The notes under the pieces: model-generated
What the model saw: only the letters and a program-made list of their open reading frames with translations
Database searches by the model: none
Told to the model about the DNA's origin: nothing
NCBI RefSeq assembly: GCF_008630635.1
Contig: NZ_CP043869.1
Coordinates: 1,364,001-1,428,000 of the forward strand
Length of the DNA: 64,000 nt
Origin: Neptunomonas concharum
Lineage (GTDB): Bacteria; Pseudomonadota; Gammaproteobacteria; Pseudomonadales; Balneatricaceae
Reading direction: 5' to 3'
In this document: positions 54,701 through 64,000 of the stretch, piece after piece
Position numbering within the stretch: position 1 is the first letter of the stretch
How the letters are laid out: each line of letters starts with the position of its first letter
Translations under genes and position numbers: made by a program

Positions 54701-55194
54701 TCACCATGTTCATGGACCGTATCAACTGCCCGATAGCCTGCATCCGTTAACTGTTGCCTTAAATGGTTGCCATCCAGCTTTTGCCCTGTATCAAGCACTA
54801 AGGAATGTGCTCGTAAAAAACTGCTGGGCGCGATACGGTGCATTAATGTGCTAATCGGGACAATGACTACGCCATGGCGCAGATGCTCTAGTCGTTTTAG
54901 CGTGCTGATACGTGTGGAGGTAATATCTTGATGGGGTGAGAAATTATCGTAGGCAAGCGTTTCCCAGTCAGGGAAGGGTAGAATATCTAGTTTATCGGCA
55001 AAGAAGCGAATTTCATTTTCTAATAATGTGGCTGTATCACTGTTGCGAGTGATCACCACCGTCGGATGATCGTGTGCAATCGCTGCCTGAGCGATGGCTA
55101 AGCCTGCTGCACTCTGGTGTGCTTGCCCTATCCATTTAAGATCGCCCAGCTTGTTGGGCATCTGAAAAGTCAGCTTAGTCACATTATTCCCCAT
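51736..55194 (-). CDS. mfd: Transcription-repair coupling factor Mfd
   Basis: 1152 residues. The UvrB-like N-terminal part, RNA-polymerase interaction region (about 480-550) and RecG-like translocase (GDVGFGKTEVA Walker A; DEEHRFG Walker B; TATPIPRTL) are in order. It displaces stalled polymerase and recruits UvrA. ATG 55194 is chosen after a TTG; either gives the same protein but for one residue. Confidence 0.97.
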   Translation of the reverse strand: MGNNVTKLTFQMPNKLGDLKWIGQAHQSAAGLAIAQAAIAHDHPTVVITRNSDTATLLENEIRFFADKLDILPFPDWETLAYDNFSPHQDITSTRISTLKRLEHLRHGVVIVPISTLMHRIAPSSFLRAHSLVLDTGQKLDGNHLRQQLTDAGYRAVDTVHEHGEFAIRGSIIDLFPMGTDLPYRIDLFDDEIDTLRTFDTETQRSIEQIEQIRLLPAREFPLTKEAITLFKQQWREHFDVDHRRCPVYQDVCNGFAPAGIEYYLPLFFDGTSTLLDYLPQDTLLITDGALAEPCQNFWHDVSQRYEDRRHDIERPILTPNAIFTPTDELLAKLKKFRRLQFSEATEPTSAGHTNLCAEATPDLTVNAQSSTPLKLLCDFLAERPNERVLFCAESAGRKESLLELLAKAGIQPQSANSWSHFSQSEHPFCITVYPLDRGLSLAGQLQVITESQLFGKQVFQRRRRAREKDQSDLIVRNLAELAPNAPVVHIDHGVGRYLGLETIELDGQANEFVMLAYANDTKLYVPVSSLHLISRYSGTTDELAPLHRLGTEQWSKARQKAAEKIRDTAAELLDIYARRAARKGFAFSNPDENYQLFAAGFPFEETPDQETAIKAVIDDMTAVQPMDRLVCGDVGFGKTEVAMRAAFMAVQSGKQVAILVPTTLLAQQHYENFKDRFAEWPVTVELISRFRSGKQQNAVIEQLNNGQVDIIVGTHKLLQGDIDFKDLGLVIIDEEHRFGVQQKERLKSLRSEVDILTMTATPIPRTLNMAMSGMRDLSIIATPPARRLAVKTFVRESDNGLIKEALLRELLRGGQVYYLHNEVKTIAKTAEVLAELVPEARIGIGHGQMRERELEQVMSDFYHKRFNVLLCTTIVETGIDVPNANTIIIDRADKFGLAQLHQLRGRVGRSHHQAYAYLLTPPQKNITADANKRLEAIALAEDLGAGFTLATHDLEIRGAGELLGEEQSGQIQGVGFTLYMEMLEEAIESIKQGRTPNMDKPLNHGAEINLRVPALIPDDYLPDVHNRLIMYKRIASGKNETELKELQIEMIDRFGLLPEATKNLFRITSLKLLAEQLGIAKLDAGSHSGRLEFDSEPKVDPFTLVTLVQKQPKIYKLEGANQLRFSMDMDDTEKRFTAVESLLTELGKVST

Positions 55195-55367
55195 CAATCC
55201 TCTTTCAAGAAGCGAGCTATGTTAACGCCTGTCTGTGAAAAACGATAGAAAAGCTAACGAATTCATGGTCCTAAAGTCTAGAAAAGCAGTATTTGCTCGA
55301 AACCCGATAACAAGCGATAATATGCCGCAATTTTTTAATGTGCGTTGACGTAAAGTTGGAGATGCCT

Positions 55368-56804
55368 GTGAGCCAAGATCTAGTATTCGCTGAATGGAAA
55401 GAACGCGAAGCCACTGCCGAAGCAATGATCCCTGTTATCGGTCGCTTATACCGCGATCGTAATATCGAGACTTCTGTTTATGGTCGCTTAGTTGTTAAGC
55501 GTTCAGTGATCGATATTCTGAAAGCACACCGTTTTGTTCGTCAGATGGAATCTCAGGAGCTGACGGTTCTTGATACTTTTCCAATACTTGAGGCATTGGA
55601 GTCTCTGGATGTAAGCGGCGCTCATATTGATATCGGTAAGCTGGCTGTTAAGTTCCGTAATGAAGGCAATGGTCGTACCATTAATGAGTTCCTAGAGAGT
55701 GAGCTGGCTCCCGTTATTGGTGCAGAAGAGCGTCAGGGTACGGATGTTGTTCTTTATGGTTTTGGGCGTATCGGGCGCTTGTTGGCTCGTTTGTTGATCG
55801 AGCGCACAGGTGGCGGTCAATCGTTGCGTTTACGTGCCATTGTTGTGCGTAAAGGCAAGGCTGCAAACGATCTTGAAAAGCGTGCAAGCTTATTACGTCG
55901 TGATTCGGTACATGGCTCTTTTAAAGGTACGATTCAAGTTGATGAAGAACGTAACTTATTAATTGCTAATGGCAATGAGATTCAGGTCATCTTTTCTGAT
56001 GGTCCTGATCAGGTTGACTACACCCAATACGGCATCAACGATGCGATCGTACTGGATAACACGGGCATCTGGCGCGATAAAGAAGGCTTGGAGCTGCACT
56101 TAAAGTCTAAAGGTGTTGCTCGCGTTCTGCTAACAGCGCCTGGTAAAGGTGTTAAGAACATCGTTATGGGTGTTAACCATCACGATTTTGATGAAAACGA
56201 TCGCGTATTGTCAGCGGCGTCATGTACTACTAATGCGATCACTCCTGTGTTGAAAGCTGTTAACGATGCGTTTGGTATTGAGAACGGACATGTTGAAACA
56301 GTTCATGCTTACACCAATGACCAAAACCTAATTGATAACTATCACAAAGGTGATCGTCGTGGTCGTGCAGCGGGTTTGAACATGGTACTGACTGAAACGG
56401 GTGCTGCAAAAGCTGTATCTAAAGCGCTGCCTGTTATGGAAGGTAAGCTGACGGGTAATGCGATTCGCGTTCCTACACCTAACGTTTCTATGGCTATCTT
56501 GAATCTCAACCTAGAGAAAGAGGTCACTAAAGAGTCGCTGAACGAGTACTTGCGTGATGCTGCGCTGCACTCGTCTATGCAGAAGCAGATCGACTACAGC
56601 AACTCCCCAGAAGCGGTATCTACTGATTTTGTAGGATCGCGAGCGGCTGGTATCGTTGATGCGTTAGCTACAATTGCTACTGGCAAGCGCTGCGTGCTGT
56701 ACGTATGGTATGACAACGAGTTTGGTTATAGCTGTCAGGTTATCCGTATGGCTCAGAAGATGGCTAATGTCACTTTACCTGCGTTCCCTAAAGCAACTAA
56801 ATAA
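55368..56804 (+). CDS. Long-form glyceraldehyde-3-phosphate dehydrogenase
   Basis: 478 residues. The C-terminal 350 residues are GAPDH, with GFGRIGRLLARLL at the nucleotide fold and the catalytic SAASCTTNAITP. The first 125 residues form a helical extension absent from ordinary 330-residue GAPDH; such long forms occur in Pseudomonas and relatives. GTG 55368 follows GGAG at 6 bases. Cofactor choice and direction are not readable. Confidence 0.88.
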   Translation: MSQDLVFAEWKEREATAEAMIPVIGRLYRDRNIETSVYGRLVVKRSVIDILKAHRFVRQMESQELTVLDTFPILEALESLDVSGAHIDIGKLAVKFRNEGNGRTINEFLESELAPVIGAEERQGTDVVLYGFGRIGRLLARLLIERTGGGQSLRLRAIVVRKGKAANDLEKRASLLRRDSVHGSFKGTIQVDEERNLLIANGNEIQVIFSDGPDQVDYTQYGINDAIVLDNTGIWRDKEGLELHLKSKGVARVLLTAPGKGVKNIVMGVNHHDFDENDRVLSAASCTTNAITPVLKAVNDAFGIENGHVETVHAYTNDQNLIDNYHKGDRRGRAAGLNMVLTETGAAKAVSKALPVMEGKLTGNAIRVPTPNVSMAILNLNLEKEVTKESLNEYLRDAALHSSMQKQIDYSNSPEAVSTDFVGSRAAGIVDALATIATGKRCVLYVWYDNEFGYSCQVIRMAQKMANVTLPAFPKATK

Positions 56805-56821
56805 TTGAATCTTTTCAAGAA

Positions 56822-56849
56822 AGGGTCACAAAATGTGGCCTTTTTTTTG
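56822..56849 (+). terminator. Terminator after the GAPDH gene
   Basis: GGTCACA-AAA-TGTGGCC (one wobble) is followed by eight Ts. Confidence 0.85.
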
Positions 56850-57036
56850 GTCTTTTTCTTTTAGTGTTTTTTGGAATAAGTATATTCTAAATGTGTCTAG
56901 CTAATTTGCCTTAGTAACCCAAAGGTATCAGCGGTTAAAGTGGGGCTCTTTGTAGATATGGGATGCGCCGCTCAGGTATACTTACAAGGTTTTTAGGTGG
57001 GGTTATTGGTTTTCCGAGAAAAAAATCAGAAAGGAG

Positions 57037-57072
57037 GTCTCTCAAATGAGACGAGGCTCTTCTGTAATCTGA
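57037..57072 (+). promoter_or_regulatory. nqr leader: strong ribosome site, mini-ORF and dyad
   Basis: The 319 bases before nqrA contain AAGGAGGT (57031-57038), 7 bases before ATG 57046, which opens an 8-codon frame (MRRGSSVI, stop 57070). The dyad GTCTC-N6-GAGAC (57037-57052) overlaps both. A translated leader or RBS-masking hairpin is possible. No other feature was seen in this gap besides the GAPDH terminator. Confidence 0.4.
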
Positions 57073-57081
57073 AACAGGTGA

Positions 57082-58467
<1,386 letters not shown>

Positions 58468-58479
58468 GAGAGGCAGCCT

Positions 58480-59688
58480 ATGAGCATCAGAAATATTCTT
58501 GACAAAATGGAGCCGCATTTCCATAAAGGCGGCAAGTATGAAAATTGGTATGCGCTTTATGAAGCGGTTGATACTATTTTCTATACACCAGGATCTGTGA
58601 CGAAGACAGCTTCTCACGTACGTGATGCAGTTGATCTAAAGCGCATGATGATCTTGGTGTGGATGTGTACCTTCCCAGCTGTTTTTGCGGGTTTGTATAA
58701 CGTTGGCTATCAAGCTAATACCGCCATGGCTGGTATGGGGTTGAGTGAAGCTGAAGGGTGGCGCGGTGCTATTGCTGGCGCGCTGGCAGGCTACGACCCG
58801 ACGAGTATCTGGGATAACATTATCCATGGTGCCGTTTACTGGTTACCCATTTATGCGGTGACGTTTATTGTTGGCGGCTTCTGGGAAGTGTTGTTTGCGA
58901 TGAAGCGTGGACACGAAGTTAATGAAGGTTTCTTTGTGACTTCTATACTGTTCTCACTGATTTTGCCTCCAACCGTACCTTTATGGCAGGTGGCGCTAGG
59001 TATCAGCTTTGGTGTGGTTGTTGGTAAAGAAGTGTTTGGTGGTACAGGTAAAAACTTCCTGAACCCTGCCCTAACAGGCCGTGCTTTTCTTTTCTTTGCT
59101 TACCCAGCTCAGATGTCAGGTGATGCAATCTGGACAGCTGTTGATGGTTTCTCCGGTGCGACGCCTTTAGGCTTAGCCGCTGCAGGTGGTATCGATGCGA
59201 TTCTGGCGCAAAACCTTACTTGGATGGATGCTTTCCTTGGCATGATTCAAGGTTCTGTCGGTGAGACATCGACGCTAGCCATTATGATCGGTGGTGCTGT
59301 GCTATTAATAGCGAAAGTAGCTGCTTGGCGAATCGTTGCCGGTGTATTTGCGGGCATGGTGGGTATGTCAGTGCTGCTCAATCTGATTGGTTCAGACACT
59401 AACCCTATGTTTGCTATGCCTTTCTACTGGCACTTGGTGTTGGGTGGGTTTGCTTTTGGTATGTTCTTCATGGCAACAGATCCAGTATCTGCGTCTATGA
59501 CAAATAAAGGTAAGTGGTACTTTGGTGCGCTTATCGGTGTCATGGTGGTGCTGATTCGTGTGGTCAACCCAGCATTCCCAGAAGGAATGATGTTGGCAAT
59601 CCTGTTCGGTAACTTGTTTGCACCTCTGATTGACAATTTTGTGATTCAGGCAAACATCAAGCGGAGGATGGCACGTAATGTCGGCTAA
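58480..59688 (+). CDS. nqrB: Nqr subunit B (membrane, FMN)
   Basis: 402 residues, polytopic. [11 protein letters not shown] contains the threonine that carries covalent FMN (attached by ApbE). The RNF/NqrB family pattern [22 protein letters not shown] is present. It overlaps nqrC by 11 bases. Confidence 0.97.
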   Translation: MSIRNILDKMEPHFHKGGKYENWYALYEAVDTIFYTPGSVTKTASHVRDAVDLKRMMILVWMCTFPAVFAGLYNVGYQANTAMAGMGLSEAEGWRGAIAGALAGYDPTSIWDNIIHGAVYWLPIYAVTFIVGGFWEVLFAMKRGHEVNEGFFVTSILFSLILPPTVPLWQVALGISFGVVVGKEVFGGTGKNFLNPALTGRAFLFFAYPAQMSGDAIWTAVDGFSGATPLGLAAAGGIDAILAQNLTWMDAFLGMIQGSVGETSTLAIMIGGAVLLIAKVAAWRIVAGVFAGMVGMSVLLNLIGSDTNPMFAMPFYWHLVLGGFAFGMFFMATDPVSASMTNKGKWYFGALIGVMVVLIRVVNPAFPEGMMLAILFGNLFAPLIDNFVIQANIKRRMARNVG

Positions 59689-60457
59689 TAACGATACTAT
59701 CGGTAAAACAATTACGGTCACGGTACTACTGTGTGTTGTTTGCTCTGTGATCGTGTCTGCTGCGGCAGTTCTTCTGAAGCCTCAGCAGATTGCCAACAAA
59801 GAGTTGGACAGAAAAACCAACATTCTGGCAGCGGCTGGATTGATGGATTCTTCTAAATCTGTAGAAGAGCTGTTTGCTCAGATCACGACCAAAGTCATTG
59901 ATTTGGAGACGGGTAAATTCACAGATGAAGTTGATGCGGCAACGTATGATGCACGTAAAGCTTCTAAAGAGCCTGCGCTATCAAAAGCACTGGATCGTAA
60001 TGTGGATATTGCTTCTATTAAGCGTCAGGCAAAATACCAGACGGTTTACTTAGTAGAGAAGGATGGCCAGCTGGAAAAGGTTATTTTACCTGTCCATGGT
60101 TACGGACTTTGGTCAACACTGTATGGCTTCCTTGCTTTGGAAGGTGATTTGAATACAGTGGTTGGTTTGGGTTTTTATTCTCATGCTGAAACCCCAGGTT
60201 TGGGTGGCGAGGTGGATAATCCACTTTGGAAAGCGCTATGGCCTGGTAAAAAGGTCTACGCTGAAGGCACGATGGAGCCAAAACTTGGCTTAGTGAAAGG
60301 TAAGGTCGACCCGGCATCTGCAAGTGCAGAACATCAAATTGATGGCCTTTCTGGTGCAACACTCACAAGTAATGGTGTATCTCATCTTGTTAAGTTCTGG
60401 ATGGGCGAAAACGGTTATGCACCGTTTCTTGCTAACCTGAAAGCGGGGGGGGTGTAA
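59678..60457 (+). CDS. nqrC: Nqr subunit C (FMN)
   Basis: 259 residues with one N-terminal span and a periplasmic FMN domain. [11 protein letters not shown] near residue 226 holds the FMN-bearing threonine. Confidence 0.97.
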   Translation: MSANNDTIGKTITVTVLLCVVCSVIVSAAAVLLKPQQIANKELDRKTNILAAAGLMDSSKSVEELFAQITTKVIDLETGKFTDEVDAATYDARKASKEPALSKALDRNVDIASIKRQAKYQTVYLVEKDGQLEKVILPVHGYGLWSTLYGFLALEGDLNTVVGLGFYSHAETPGLGGEVDNPLWKALWPGKKVYAEGTMEPKLGLVKGKVDPASASAEHQIDGLSGATLTSNGVSHLVKFWMGENGYAPFLANLKAGGV

Positions 60458-60460
60458 ACA

Positions 60461-61120
60461 ATGTCTGAAACTAAAGATGTTTTGACGAGCCCTATCGTCA
60501 AAAATAACCCAATAGCTTTGCAGATTCTGGGTATTTGTTCCGCTTTGGCGGTAACAACCAACATGAATACTGCACTGGTAATGACGTTAGCAGTAATTGC
60601 GGTTACGGCATTCTCAAACATGTTTGTGTCTATGATTCGTAATCATATGCCAAGCAGTATTCGTATTATCTGCCAGATGACTATTATCGCTTCGTTGGTA
60701 ATCGTTGTTGACCAGATCCTTAAAGCGGTTGCTTATGATGTATCAAAACAACTTTCAGTTTTCGTTGGTTTGATCATCACAAACTGTATCGTTATGGGAC
60801 GTGCGGAAGCTTTTGCAATGAAAAACCCTCCAGGAATCTCTTTCATGGATGGTATCGGCAATGGCTTAGGGTACGGCGCGGTACTGATGTTTGTTGGCTT
60901 TATTCGCGAACTACTCGGTTCTGGTAGCTTGTTTGGTGTTGAAGTGTTACCACTTATTACCAATGGCGGCTGGTATCAGGCAAATGGCTTGCTACTGTTG
61001 CCACCAAGTGCATTCTTCATTATTGGTGGATTTATCTGGTTACTGCGTACTTTTGATAAGAAGCAGGTTGAAGCCCCAGAATTCATCATGGCGCCTAACT
61101 CTAAGAAGGAGGCTGTGTAA
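60461..61120 (+). CDS. nqrD: Nqr subunit D (membrane)
   Basis: 219 residues, six spans, with the NqrD/RnfE features VVDQILKA and [12 protein letters not shown]. It overlaps nqrE by one base (TAATG). Confidence 0.96.
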   Translation: MSETKDVLTSPIVKNNPIALQILGICSALAVTTNMNTALVMTLAVIAVTAFSNMFVSMIRNHMPSSIRIICQMTIIASLVIVVDQILKAVAYDVSKQLSVFVGLIITNCIVMGRAEAFAMKNPPGISFMDGIGNGLGYGAVLMFVGFIRELLGSGSLFGVEVLPLITNGGWYQANGLLLLPPSAFFIIGGFIWLLRTFDKKQVEAPEFIMAPNSKKEAV

Positions 61121-61728
61121 TGGAACAATATATCAGCCTAGCAATTAAGGCGATCTTCGTAGAAAACATGGCGTTGGCATTCTTCTTGGGGATGTGTACT
61201 TTCTTGGCGATTTCCAAGAAGGTACAAACAGCCATTGGCTTAGGTATTGCGGTTATTGTTGTACTAGCAATCACCACGCCGGTTAATAACTTGCTATATA
61301 ACGGCTTGTTGCGTGAAGGCGCATTGGCGTGGGCGGGTTATCCGGAAGTTGATCTGAGCTTCTTGGGGTATATCTCTTATATTGGTGTTATCGCAGCGAT
61401 CGTACAGATCCTCGAGATGGTGTTGGATAAGTTCTTCCCAGCATTGTACAACGCTTTGGGGGTATTCCTGCCTTTGATCACTGTAAACTGTGCCATTATG
61501 GGTGCTGCTCTCTTTATGGTAGAGCGTGACTATAACTTTGGTGAAAGTGTGGTTTATGGTGTAGGTGCGGGTGTAGGTTGGGCGCTAGCAATTGCTGCGT
61601 TAGCCGGCATTCGTGAAAAATTGAAATATAGCGACGTACCAGAAGGATTGCGTGGCCTAGGTATCACCTTCATTACTGTTGGTTTGATGTCTTTAGGTTT
61701 CATGTCGTTCTCTGGTGTTCAGCTGTAA
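61120..61728 (+). CDS. nqrE: Nqr subunit E (membrane)
   Basis: 202 residues, six spans, pseudo-symmetric partner of NqrD, with [15 protein letters not shown] and [13 protein letters not shown]. Together NqrD/E hold an iron centre between cysteines (Cys in GMCTF and VNCAI here). Confidence 0.96.
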   Translation: MEQYISLAIKAIFVENMALAFFLGMCTFLAISKKVQTAIGLGIAVIVVLAITTPVNNLLYNGLLREGALAWAGYPEVDLSFLGYISYIGVIAAIVQILEMVLDKFFPALYNALGVFLPLITVNCAIMGAALFMVERDYNFGESVVYGVGAGVGWALAIAALAGIREKLKYSDVPEGLRGLGITFITVGLMSLGFMSFSGVQL

Positions 61729-61768
61729 TTCTGCTCAGACATGATCAACAGAAGGATGGATTAAGCCC

Positions 61769-62998
61769 ATGAATGCTGAAATCGTTCTCGGCGTTGTCAT
61801 GTTTACCGTTGTGGTGCTTGCACTTGTAGCGGTAATTCTGGCAGCTCGTTCAAAACTTGTTAGTTCCGGTGATGTGACTATTCATATCAATGAAGATCCG
61901 GAAAAATCTATTACTGTACCTGCGGGCGGTAAGTTACTTCAGACACTGGCTAATGCAGGTATCTTTGTACCTTCTGCTTGCGGTGGCGGCGGTACCTGTG
62001 CTCAGTGTAAGTGTCAAGTACTTGATGGCGGCGGCTCTATGCTGCCAACTGAAGAGTCTCACTTCACAATGCGTGAAGCGAAAGATGGTTGGCGTCTCAG
62101 TTGTCAAGTTGCTGTGAAGCAGGACATGAACATTGAATTGGAAGAAGAGATCTTTGGTGTTAAAAAGTGGGAGTGTACGGTTGAGTCTAACCCTAACGTT
62201 GCTACTTTCATCAAGGAATTGACACTACGCTTACCTGAAGGTGAGAACGTAGACTTCCGTGCAGGTGGCTATGTTCAGTTAGAGTGCCCTCCTCATGAAG
62301 TGCACTACAAGGACTTCGATATAGAAGAAGAGTACCGCGGAGATTGGGATAAGTTTAACCAGTGGAAGTATGTATCTAAGGTAACTGAGCCTGTGATCCG
62401 TGCATACTCAATGGCTAACTATCCAGAAGAGCGCGGTGTTGTGAAGTTTAACATCCGTATTGCTTCTCCACCTCCGGGTAAAGATGATTTGCCTCCAGGC
62501 CAAATGTCATCTTACGTCTTCAGCTTGAAGCCAGGCGATAAGATCACTGTATACGGGCCGTTCGGTGAGTTCTTTGCCAAAGATACTGACAACGAGATGG
62601 TCTTTATCGGTGGTGGTGCTGGCATGGCGCCAATGCGCTCGCACATTTTCGATCAGTTAAAGCGTCTTAACTCCAAGCGTAAGATCTCTTTCTGGTACGG
62701 TGCGCGCTCGTTACGAGAGTGTTTCTATAACGAAGAGTATGATCAGCTTGCTGCTGAGAATGACAACTTCAAATGGCACTTGGCATTGTCAGATCCACAG
62801 CCAGAAGATAACTGGGATGGCATGACAGGCTTTATCCATAACGTACTGTATGAGAACTATCTGAAGGATCACGAAGCGCCTGAAGATTGTGAGTACTACA
62901 TGTGTGGACCACCAATGATGAACGCTGCAGTTATCCAGATGCTTTTGGATCTGGGTGTAGAGCGTGAAAACATCTTCCTTGATGACTTTGGTGGTTAA
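61769..62998 (+). CDS. nqrF: Nqr subunit F (NADH dehydrogenase)
   Basis: 409 residues: an N-terminal span, a [2Fe-2S] ferredoxin domain ([12 protein letters not shown] and a later Cys), then FAD ([11 protein letters not shown]) and NADH ([12 protein letters not shown]) domains. It takes electrons from NADH. The gap from nqrE is 40 bases. Confidence 0.97.
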   Translation: MNAEIVLGVVMFTVVVLALVAVILAARSKLVSSGDVTIHINEDPEKSITVPAGGKLLQTLANAGIFVPSACGGGGTCAQCKCQVLDGGGSMLPTEESHFTMREAKDGWRLSCQVAVKQDMNIELEEEIFGVKKWECTVESNPNVATFIKELTLRLPEGENVDFRAGGYVQLECPPHEVHYKDFDIEEEYRGDWDKFNQWKYVSKVTEPVIRAYSMANYPEERGVVKFNIRIASPPPGKDDLPPGQMSSYVFSLKPGDKITVYGPFGEFFAKDTDNEMVFIGGGAGMAPMRSHIFDQLKRLNSKRKISFWYGARSLRECFYNEEYDQLAAENDNFKWHLALSDPQPEDNWDGMTGFIHNVLYENYLKDHEAPEDCEYYMCGPPMMNAAVIQMLLDLGVERENIFLDDFGG

Positions 62999-63004
62999 TC
63001 ACTA

Positions 63005-64000
63005 ATGGATAACGGCTTTCGTATCCTGAAATGGCCGGCAGCACTGCTGCTGGCCTTTTTGTTTCTGAGTGGGTGTTCAAAACAACCAGCTGAAACAATA
63101 CTGTCCCTAAATGGCATGACGATGGGGACTACCTACACTGTGAAATGGGTTTCAGTGGATGATGTACATACCCAATCAGCACAGATTCAAAAAGAAATTA
63201 CGCAGGCTCTGGTTGATGTTAACCAGTCCATGTCTACGTACATTGATGATTCAGAATTATCTAAGTTTAACCAGATGCCTTCAGGCGCAGGGGTAATAGC
63301 CTCTGAGCCACTGTTTTTTGTATTGGCTTTAGCAGAATCTATTAGCGAGGCAACTCTGGGGGCATTTGATGTAACAGTCGGTCCCTTAGTCAATTTGTGG
63401 GGCTTTGGGCCCGATAAACGTATTATTAAAGCGCCTTCTGATGCATTGGTTGAGCAGCGCTTAACTGAAATCGGTTACCAATTTTTAGAACTTAATCCTG
63501 AAACGCGACAGATCACAAAAACTAAACCTCTTTATGTTGATCTCTCTGCTATCGCGAAAGGTTATGGTGTTGATGTTCTCGCCGCTATCCTTGAAACGCA
63601 TGGAATAGTGAACTATCTGGTTGAAATTGGGGGTGAACTGCGGACTTCAGGTCGTAAACCCGGTAACCAAGATTGGCGCATAGCCATTGAAAGCCCCACG
63701 CAAGGTGAGCGTCAGGTACAAAAAATTATCCGTATCAGTGATACCGGTATTGCTACATCGGGTGACTATCGTAATTATTTTGAAGAGGATGGCATCCGCT
63801 ACGCTCATACCATTGACCCTAAGACGGGGAGACCCATTACGCATAAGCTGGCGTCAGTAACGGTTTTAATGCCAACCTGTGCAGAGGCTGATGCATTGGC
63901 AACCGCATTTATGGTTATGGGCGAGGAGGCCGCCTATGAATATGCATCAAAAAATCAAATTGATGCGTTTTTTATAGTAAAATCTGAAACAGGGTTTATT
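63005..64000 (+). CDS. apbE: FAD:protein FMN transferase ApbE (3'-truncated)
   Basis: The frame runs from ATG 63005 to the window end (332 codons). It has a lipobox (LFLSGC), and ApbE features DLSAIAKGYGVD, EIGGELRTSG, HTIDPKTGRPI and AEADALATAFMVMG. ApbE attaches FMN to threonine in NqrB and NqrC. It follows nqrF by 6 bases and is likely cotranscribed. Confidence 0.95.
   Translation, partial: MDNGFRILKWPAALLLAFLFLSGCSKQPAETILSLNGMTMGTTYTVKWVSVDDVHTQSAQIQKEITQALVDVNQSMSTYIDDSELSKFNQMPSGAGVIASEPLFFVLALAESISEATLGAFDVTVGPLVNLWGFGPDKRIIKAPSDALVEQRLTEIGYQFLELNPETRQITKTKPLYVDLSAIAKGYGVDVLAAILETHGIVNYLVEIGGELRTSGRKPGNQDWRIAIESPTQGERQVQKIIRISDTGIATSGDYRNYFEEDGIRYAHTIDPKTGRPITHKLASVTVLMPTCAEADALATAFMVMGEEAAYEYASKNQIDAFFIVKSETGFI

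Overview
The window looks like chromosomal DNA of a marine gammaproteobacterium, probably of the Oceanospirillales/Neptuniibacter-Marinobacterium type. The evidence is a sodium-pumping NADH:quinone reductase operon followed by apbE, an NhaB antiporter, a complete Sox thiosulfate-oxidation set, PsrA, PA3496-family and CsiV proteins typical of the Pseudomonas/Oceanospirillum side of the class, and AT-leaning genes with short intergenic gaps. The genus is inference. No tRNA, rRNA, CRISPR array, insertion sequence or prophage was seen.

Layout. 1-6.6 kb: the 3' end of a giant type-I-secreted adhesin (14 Calx-beta-like repeats, RTX nonapeptides, C-terminal secretion region). 6.7-9.3 kb: ttcA, a protein resembling abortive-infection (Abi_C-type) proteins, and a crotonase. 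9.4-13.8 kb: cydABX (minus strand) divergent from a sigma-54 activator; a -24/-12 promoter and a TGTCA/TGACA dyad lie between them. 13.9-20.8 kb: sox cluster soxC-D-X-Y-Z-A-K-B with three internal hairpins. 20.8-25.1 kb: a lipoprotein, epmC, an unknown protein, a PCuAC/Sco/membrane-protein copper operon and an SH3 protein. 25.3-30.7 kb: a GGDEF-EAL protein, a DUF2058 protein, a LysE exporter, two PA3496-family paralogues and HupE. 31.0-38.4 kb: a Pat-type acetyltransferase, a BigR/YgaV-like repressor with a doubled DUF2892 membrane protein, a universal stress protein, a secreted trypsin-like protease and xthA. 38.5-46.6 kb: gor, nhaB, nudC, an SCP2 protein, sohB, psrA, an L,D-transpeptidase and nagZ. 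46.6-56.8 kb: mscS, cydDC, then mfd-csiV on the minus strand, and a long-form GAPDH. 56.8-64 kb: a 319-bp leader, nqrABCDEF and the start of apbE.

How the genes work together. Sulfur-compound oxidation (Sox), persulfide sensing (BigR-like repressor with DUF2892), glutathione/cysteine handling (gor, cydDC), a sulfide-tolerant terminal oxidase (cytochrome bd) and copper delivery to haem-copper oxidases (Sco/PCuAC) together suggest a respiratory chain built to cope with reduced sulfur. The Nqr complex supplies a sodium gradient used by NhaB and others, and ApbE attaches FMN to NqrB and NqrC.

The most interesting items are the apparent sigma-54 control of cytochrome bd, the hairpin-partitioned sox operon, the Abi-like single gene, the duplicated DUF2892 protein with candidate operator dyads, and the two-composition mosaic of the adhesin. 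All calls come from reading the sequence; no database search was run.
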